DNA of 18,427 bases from an uncultured Mailhella sp. Lineage in GTDB: Bacteria; Desulfobacterota; Desulfovibrionia; Desulfovibrionales; Desulfovibrionaceae. Position numbers and translations under genes: made by a program. The notes under the pieces are model-generated. The model saw only the letters and a list, made by a program, of their open reading frames with translations, did not search any database and had not been told where the DNA came from. The stretch's first letter is position 1. Each line of letters starts with the position of its first letter. The stretch is from positions 1 through 18,427 of the forward strand of contig CAOMFZ010000021.1 of assembly GCA_948482415.1 (NCBI GenBank), given 5' to 3'. Shown here piece after piece: positions 14,063 to 18,427 of this stretch.

Positions 14063-14098
14063 AAGTCTGTGGGCATATTCTGCTCACAGGCTTGTTTT
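14063..14098 (+). terminator. Intercistronic stem-loop between glnH and glnP
   Basis: Thirteen pairs (11 Watson-Crick, two G-U) between 14063-14075 and 14081-14093, loop TATTC, followed by GTTTT. Such a structure can partly terminate or stabilise the glnH segment, giving more binding protein than permease, as is common in ABC importer operons. Confidence 0.7.
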
Positions 14099-14122
14099 AT
14101 TTAATTCATTTTTAAGGTATTT

Positions 14123-14797
14123 ATGGCTTTTCAATTTCATCCTCAAGTTATGGTTGACGCCTTTCCGCTTCTCATCGGCGGATTGGAATATACTATTTTA
14201 ATTACTATCGCAGGTTTGGCGCTGGGGCTTGTGCTTGGTATTATCACAGGTCTTATTAATTGCGGACATAATAAATTTTTGAAGCTGCTTGCCACTGCGT
14301 ATATTGAAACTATCCGCGGAACGCCGCTTATTGTGCAGGTTATGTTTTTGTATTTCGGGCTTCCCCTTGCCTTAGGCGTTCGCATTCCTCCTGTGACTGC
14401 CGGGATTATTGCTATTGGCGTCAATGCCGGGGCGTATATTGCTGAAATTGTGCGCGGTGCGATTATTTCCATTCACCACGGACAGGAGGAAGCAGCCCGC
14501 TCCACCGGCTTAAATAAATTTCAAACCATGCTCTATGTTATCTGGCCGCAGGCTTTCAGAAGAATGATACCCCCTCTTGGCAACCAGTTTATTATTTCGC
14601 TCAAAGATACGTCTCTGCTTGTTGTTATTGGCGTTGCCGAACTGACCAGACGCGGGCAGGAAATTATTGCGATTAACTTCAGAGCCTTTGAAATATGGCT
14701 TGCCGTTGCGGTTTTATATTTGTGTTTAACGCTGAGCCTTTCCTATGTTCTTCGTATGATTGAAAAACGTATGAATGCAAAAATAATGAAACAGTAA
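14123..14797 (+). CDS. glnP: Glutamine-type ABC transporter permease
   Basis: A 224-residue inner-membrane permease of the HisMQ/GlnP family, with about five membrane segments. It closely follows E. coli GlnP: IETIRGTPLIVQVMFLYFGLPLA, the GAYIAEIVRGAIISIHHGQEEAARSTGLNKFQTMLYVIWPQAFRRMIPPLGNQ region containing the EAA loop that contacts the ATPase, then SLKDTSLLVVIGVAELTRRGQEIIA. The protein would form a homodimer and work with GlnH and an ATPase. The expected ATPase gene, glnQ, is not next to it; mutL follows instead. AAGG precedes the ATG at 14123. Confidence 0.92.
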   Translation: MAFQFHPQVMVDAFPLLIGGLEYTILITIAGLALGLVLGIITGLINCGHNKFLKLLATAYIETIRGTPLIVQVMFLYFGLPLALGVRIPPVTAGIIAIGVNAGAYIAEIVRGAIISIHHGQEEAARSTGLNKFQTMLYVIWPQAFRRMIPPLGNQFIISLKDTSLLVVIGVAELTRRGQEIIAINFRAFEIWLAVAVLYLCLTLSLSYVLRMIEKRMNAKIMKQ

Positions 14798-14809
14798 ACA
14801 ATACAGACT

Positions 14810-16828
14810 ATGACAAGAGCAAAAATTCATCTTTTACCTGCTGAACTGCGCAACCAGATTGCCGCGGGCGAAGTGGTGGAACGCCCTGCCAGCGTGGTAA
14901 AGGAACTCATGGAAAATGCTCTTGACGCAAAAGCCACTGAAGTTCATGTCAGCATTGAAGACGGCGGACAAAGCTGTATCATTGTTGAAGACAACGGCAT
15001 AGGTATTCCCCAGGACGAACTGGAACTTGCCGTGACCCGCCATGCCACCAGTAAATTGCAGACCACGGCAGATTTATCCGCTATTTCTTCCTATGGCTTC
15101 CGGGGCGAAGCGCTGCCCAGTATTGCTTCTGTTTCCAAGTTCCGCATTGTTTCCAAAACAAAAGATGAAGATGTTGCTCATGAACTCTGCGTCAATTTCG
15201 GCGATATCAAAGAAAGTTCTCCCGCAAGTTTGCAGCAGGGTACGCTGATTGAAGTGCGGGATTTATTTTTCAATATTCCTGCCCGGCTGAAATTCCTCAA
15301 AAATCCTGCCACTGAACTGAAACGTGCCGCAGAGCTTTTTATGCGTTTGGCGCTTGGCGCTGATCATGTGGCTATGAGCCTTGTTTCCGGTTCCCGCACG
15401 GTTATGGAATTTTTCAGCCATGAAGAAAAAAAAGACAAGCTTGCCAAAATTTGGTCGAGTGCCATTATCGAAGCCCTGATTCCTGTGGACTATTTCAGCC
15501 ACGGCATGCATCTGACCGGTTTTATTTCCAATCCTCGTTCTGTACAGCAGCGGGCAGACAGAATGCTTTTTTATGTGAACGGCAGGGCGGTCAATGATAA
15601 GCTTATGCTCAAAGCTATTCGTCAGGCATACGCAGGCAAAATAACCACCCGTGACTATCCGCAGTGTTTGCTTTTTTTAGAACTTGACCCGCGGGAAGTG
15701 GATGTCAATGTGCACCCTGCCAAAAGCGAAGTGCGTTTTCGTGATGAAAAGGCGTTGTTCGCTGTTATTGCACGGGCAGTGGAAAACGCGCTGGCAAATT
15801 GCCCCTCTTATTTCAGTGTCAAAAATTTGCAGGAAGAAGAGCATAGTGCTGTGCCGGAAGCAAAATTCGGGGATTTATATACAGAGCAGGTACAGGCTAA
15901 ACCGCAGGGCTTTTGGGGCAAGGCTGACTATGAAAGCCGTCTGAGTTTTGTCAAAGAAGATAAAAATGAAAGCCGTTATGACGATGTTGTGACTGAATAC
16001 TTTATCGGCACAAAGCCCGAAATTGTTTCAGATACGGAAGAAAACAGAAACGAAAATCAGTTTGCCGCAAAAAATTATTCTGAAAAAAATATTTCATTTG
16101 ACGACATGGTGAGTGCCGAGCCTTTTTCAAAGCCTGCCTGCTGTCAGTCTGTGGCAGAGCCGCAAACTGAAATTGCACCGTTATCCAAAAATTTTAACGC
16201 TCAAAATACGCAGGCAGAAACGTTATTTCAAAACCAAAATCCCGTCTCAAATGCTTTGCCCTATGGCTTGGAATATATGGGGCAAGTGGCTGAAACCTAT
16301 CTTCTGCTCAAAAAAGACAATGCCAATTTGCTGATTTTAGACCAGCATGCCGTGCATGAACGTATTTTGTATGAAGAAATGAAAAAAGGGCAGATTCAAA
16401 GCCGGAATTTATTGTGTCCCTTGGAATTTCCCGTGCATAAAAGCGAAGAAGAACGCTATTTTTCTGTGAAAGAGACTTTGGGGCATTTGGGATTTTCCTT
16501 ACAGGAAGCAGAAAAAGCCCAAAAAGAACAGGGGGGAGGGCTTGTTGTGCAGATAACAGCCATTCCCATGCGCTATGACCGTGTAACCGCCATGGGCTTT
16601 ATCAAAGAAATTTTAATGGAAAAAATGGATAATCTTGACAGTATTTGGATTCGCCATGCCTGCAAGTCTGCGATTAAAGCGGGTACTCCGCTTGATACGG
16701 CGTCAGCCATTAAGCTTATTTTGCAGTGGCTTGCCACAGAGGAGCCGGATAATTGCCCGCACGGACGCCCCAGCGTTATCCATTTTGACAGTAATGATTT
16801 GGAAAAACTTTTCAAGCGCAAGTTTTAG
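14810..16828 (+). CDS. mutL: DNA mismatch repair protein MutL (endonuclease-type)
   Basis: A 672-residue mismatch repair ATPase. The N-terminal GHKL ATPase has KELMENALDA at 31-40 (Glu35, Asn36), DNGIGI at 61-66, the ATP lid YGFRGEALPSIASV, and DVNVHPAKSEVRF closing the domain. A poorly conserved linker of about 150 residues follows. The C-terminal dimerisation domain keeps the metal-dependent nuclease motif D511-Q-H-A-x2-E517-x4-E522, and the zinc-site motifs ACKSAIKAG and CPHGRP (Cys649). The protein can probably nick DNA itself, as in bacteria lacking MutH; this is family knowledge. Only 12 bases separate it from glnP and no ribosome binding site is clear, so translation may be coupled. 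Confidence 0.94.
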   Translation: MTRAKIHLLPAELRNQIAAGEVVERPASVVKELMENALDAKATEVHVSIEDGGQSCIIVEDNGIGIPQDELELAVTRHATSKLQTTADLSAISSYGFRGEALPSIASVSKFRIVSKTKDEDVAHELCVNFGDIKESSPASLQQGTLIEVRDLFFNIPARLKFLKNPATELKRAAELFMRLALGADHVAMSLVSGSRTVMEFFSHEEKKDKLAKIWSSAIIEALIPVDYFSHGMHLTGFISNPRSVQQRADRMLFYVNGRAVNDKLMLKAIRQAYAGKITTRDYPQCLLFLELDPREVDVNVHPAKSEVRFRDEKALFAVIARAVENALANCPSYFSVKNLQEEEHSAVPEAKFGDLYTEQVQAKPQGFWGKADYESRLSFVKEDKNESRYDDVVTEYFIGTKPEIVSDTEENRNENQFAAKNYSEKNISFDDMVSAEPFSKPACCQSVAEPQTEIAPLSKNFNAQNTQAETLFQNQNPVSNALPYGLEYMGQVAETYLLLKKDNANLLILDQHAVHERILYEEMKKGQIQSRNLLCPLEFPVHKSEEERYFSVKETLGHLGFSLQEAEKAQKEQGGGLVVQITAIPMRYDRVTAMGFIKEILMEKMDNLDSIWIRHACKSAIKAGTPLDTASAIKLILQWLATEEPDNCPHGRPSVIHFDSNDLEKLFKRKF

Positions 16829-16881
16829 GTATTCGACAGCGTTTTATCAACATATGGATTTTGGGATAGAGCAGGCAAAAT

Positions 16882-18297
16882 ATGTTGAAAAATAAAACAA
16901 AAAGTATTGTTTTTATCCTTGGGCTTTTGTGCCTTATTTTGTTTTGCATACGAATGTGGGTCGTGCTCACCTTTGGTGAAATCCACATTCTGCAAATTTT
17001 ATGGCATATTGAAAAAGCCCATGCAATGACAGGTTTTGACCAAAATATCACGCTGCATTTTCTGCTGACAATGGGGATTTGCCTTGTTTTGTGCGGGCTG
17101 TGGTATTGGCTTTTCTATAAGCGTTCCTTTCTGCCGGAAAAAACGTATGATAATTTTTTCTCCTTTCTGCTTGTTTTATTTTGCTTTTTTGTGTCTTATG
17201 ATATTTACCATACCTTTGCTTTTGAAGAGTTCATCAAAATGGAACAGGCTGAATATGATGAAGAAAAGGATTTTTTCCTGCATCATTACGCAGTGCCGAA
17301 GAGTGAGGATATTGTTTTTGCGCAGAAAAACAATCTGATTATTATCTTACTGGAGTCGTTTGCAGCCAATCTGCGGGTCAGCGAAGACGATACAGCCTGT
17401 TATATTCCGCAGGTGGAAACTTTGTATACAAGATATCAGCAGCATGGGCAGTTGGTAAATTGTGAAGGTACAACCTGGACAATCGGCGCACTGACTTCCT
17501 GGTTTTTTGGTGTGCCTTTGAAACTGCCTTACGGAGTGGATAAAAATAAATATTTGACGGAAAGTTTTTTGCCGCACGCGTCGAGTGTTTTTGATATTAT
17601 TGCGCAAAATGGCTATGCAAATTATTTGTTTTTGGGCTCCTATGCCAAATTTGCAGGCATGAATTATTTATTCAAACGCGGCAGTTTCACTATTTATGAC
17701 AGCAAATATTTTGAAGAACAGGGCAAAATAAACGAAGAAAATCAATCAGAATGGGGCGTGCGGGATTTTTTTCTGTACGAGGAAGTGTTTAAGAAATATT
17801 TGGAACTCCGTCAGCATGATAAGCCCTTTGTGCTTTTTATGCAGACCATAGACACACATTTTCCCGGCTACTGTTCGGAGGATAAGCAAAAATACGGCGA
17901 TATTCGCGACAGCTGGCTGGACGCTGATGATATGCTCTATGATTTTATGCAAAAAATGGCGCCCTATTTGGAAACGGATAATGTGATGATTTTGATTTTC
18001 GGTGATCATACGCCCATGGGCAAAACATTGGCTGCCAATAGAAAACGTCCTTTATTCAATCTTTTTGCAGGGAAAAATGTACCGCAAATTCCGGCAGACA
18101 AGCTGACCCAGAAAATTAATCCCATGGATATTGCACCGACGATTTTGCAGGCAGCAGGAGCAAAATGGAATAATAACCAGTTCGGTTTGGGCATCAGCAT
18201 CTTCAGCGAAGACAAAAGTTTTTCCGAAACCGAAGGCATAAAGGCTCTGGACGAAAAACTCCTGTATTATTCCAAATTCTATGATAAGTTTTTTTAA
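16882..18297 (+). CDS. OpgB/LtaS-like phosphoglycerol transferase (alkaline phosphatase superfamily)
   Basis: A 471-residue inner-membrane protein with three N-terminal membrane segments (about residues 8-30, 56-78 and 92-110) and a large outward-facing sulfatase-type domain. Metal-site and nucleophile motifs: IILLESFAAN with Glu158, CEGTTWTIGALTS (Thr197 is the likely nucleophile), GYANYLFLGSYAKFAGM, QTIDTHFPGY with His326, and IFGDHTPMG with Asp375 and His376. The order and wording resemble E. coli OpgB, which moves phosphoglycerol onto periplasmic glucans, and lipoteichoic acid synthase. A phosphoethanolamine transferase role is the main alternative. It follows mutL by 53 bases, with a weak ribosome binding site (AGG), probably in the same transcript. 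Confidence 0.83.
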   Translation: MLKNKTKSIVFILGLLCLILFCIRMWVVLTFGEIHILQILWHIEKAHAMTGFDQNITLHFLLTMGICLVLCGLWYWLFYKRSFLPEKTYDNFFSFLLVLFCFFVSYDIYHTFAFEEFIKMEQAEYDEEKDFFLHHYAVPKSEDIVFAQKNNLIIILLESFAANLRVSEDDTACYIPQVETLYTRYQQHGQLVNCEGTTWTIGALTSWFFGVPLKLPYGVDKNKYLTESFLPHASSVFDIIAQNGYANYLFLGSYAKFAGMNYLFKRGSFTIYDSKYFEEQGKINEENQSEWGVRDFFLYEEVFKKYLELRQHDKPFVLFMQTIDTHFPGYCSEDKQKYGDIRDSWLDADDMLYDFMQKMAPYLETDNVMILIFGDHTPMGKTLAANRKRPLFNLFAGKNVPQIPADKLTQKINPMDIAPTILQAAGAKWNNNQFGLGISIFSEDKSFSETEGIKALDEKLLYYSKFYDKFF

Positions 18298-18299
18298 AG

Positions 18300-18325
18300 C
18301 AATTTCTGTAAATCTTGAGAATTTT
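18300..18325 (-). repeat. Dispersed repeat module, copy 2 (inverted relative to 5580-5605)
   Basis: Three bases after the OpgB-like stop. The reverse complement matches 23 of 26 positions of 5580-5605, with a 16-base identical core. It is followed directly by GCAGGGGAAAAACTTT, which resembles the hairpin arm at 5503-5519. Confidence 0.6.
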
Positions 18326-18328
18326 GCA

Positions 18329-18423
18329 GGGGAAAAACTTTATCTCTGCTGTCCATTTGCGTAAAGCTCGCCCACTCGCTAACGCAAACGACTTCGTCGC
18401 CTTCGGTGGCTATCTCTGCTGTC
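18329..18423. repeat. Right-end repeat block with two copies of TATCTCTGCTGTC and structured insert
   Basis: TATCTCTGCTGTC occurs at 18341-18353 and 18411-18423, a 70-base offset. The first copy is preceded by GGGG plus AAAAACTT, the inverted counterpart of 37-60. The 57 bases between the copies (18354-18410) can fold. TTTGCGT (18356-18362) pairs with ACGCAAA (18382-18388), extended inside by AGC/GCT. CGAC/GTCG form a small hairpin at 18389-18399, and GCC/GGC flank the next bases. No gene or terminator is seen in 18298-18427. Confidence 0.6.
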
Positions 18424-18427
18424 TTTA

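Noticed and set aside
18354..18410. tRNA or other known RNA gene between the right-end repeats
   Set aside because: The hairpins do not form a cloverleaf and there is no CCA or TTC-loop signature. It is reported only as a structured repeat insert.

Overview
This window of a moderately AT-leaning bacterial chromosome carries mostly housekeeping and metabolic genes on both strands, plus one compact accessory module and several repeat-bearing intergenic gaps. I see no tRNA, rRNA, CRISPR array or transposase. A 62-residue two-cluster [4Fe-4S] ferredoxin, selenocysteine use, an OpgB-like enzyme and a GlnHP system suggest a Gram-negative anaerobe. A low-GC member of the Desulfovibrionaceae would fit, but this is an inference without any database search.

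Layout. 1-851: a repeat fragment, a YkgJ-type cysteine-cluster protein and a convergent terminator. 852-2206 (minus strand): a two-gene module with its own strong promoter, encoding a DUF3990-type ADP-ribosyltransferase-fold protein and an overlapping HTH protein with a DUF3791-like N-terminus. It is a good candidate toxin-antitoxin pair. 2340-5464: threonine synthase, ferredoxin and malic enzyme. 5465-5721: a gap with a perfect 18-bp-arm hairpin and other repeats. 5722-7307: a MarR regulator and an Old Yellow Enzyme family oxidoreductase, each preceded by the same TGTATATACA palindrome. 7395-11852 (minus strand): an apparent operon read as Sel1-repeat protein, selD, EamA exporter, CinA/PncC. 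12007-13101: a lone GT4-like glycosyltransferase. 13297-18297: glnH, glnP, mutL and an OpgB/LtaS-like phosphoglycerol transferase. 18298-18427: repeats again.

The most informative single result concerns selD. A conventional ORF call starts it at 10048 and loses its catalytic N-terminus. Reading the in-frame UGA at 10159-10157 as selenocysteine extends it to an ATG at 10198. This restores a Gly-Sec-Ser-Ala-Lys motif where E. coli SelD has Gly-Cys17-Gly-Cys-Lys20. A SECIS-like stem-loop begins 11 nt after the UGA. The selenophosphate-making enzyme is therefore probably itself a selenoprotein.

Other points of interest are the probable shared MarR operators, an internal palindrome in the toxin-antitoxin promoter, glnHP without the ATPase glnQ but with mutL 12 bp behind, a hairpin-rich glnH leader, an unusual insertion in the CinA-domain protein, and intergenic repeats whose copies near 1-60, 5500-5660 and 18300-18423 share sequence modules.
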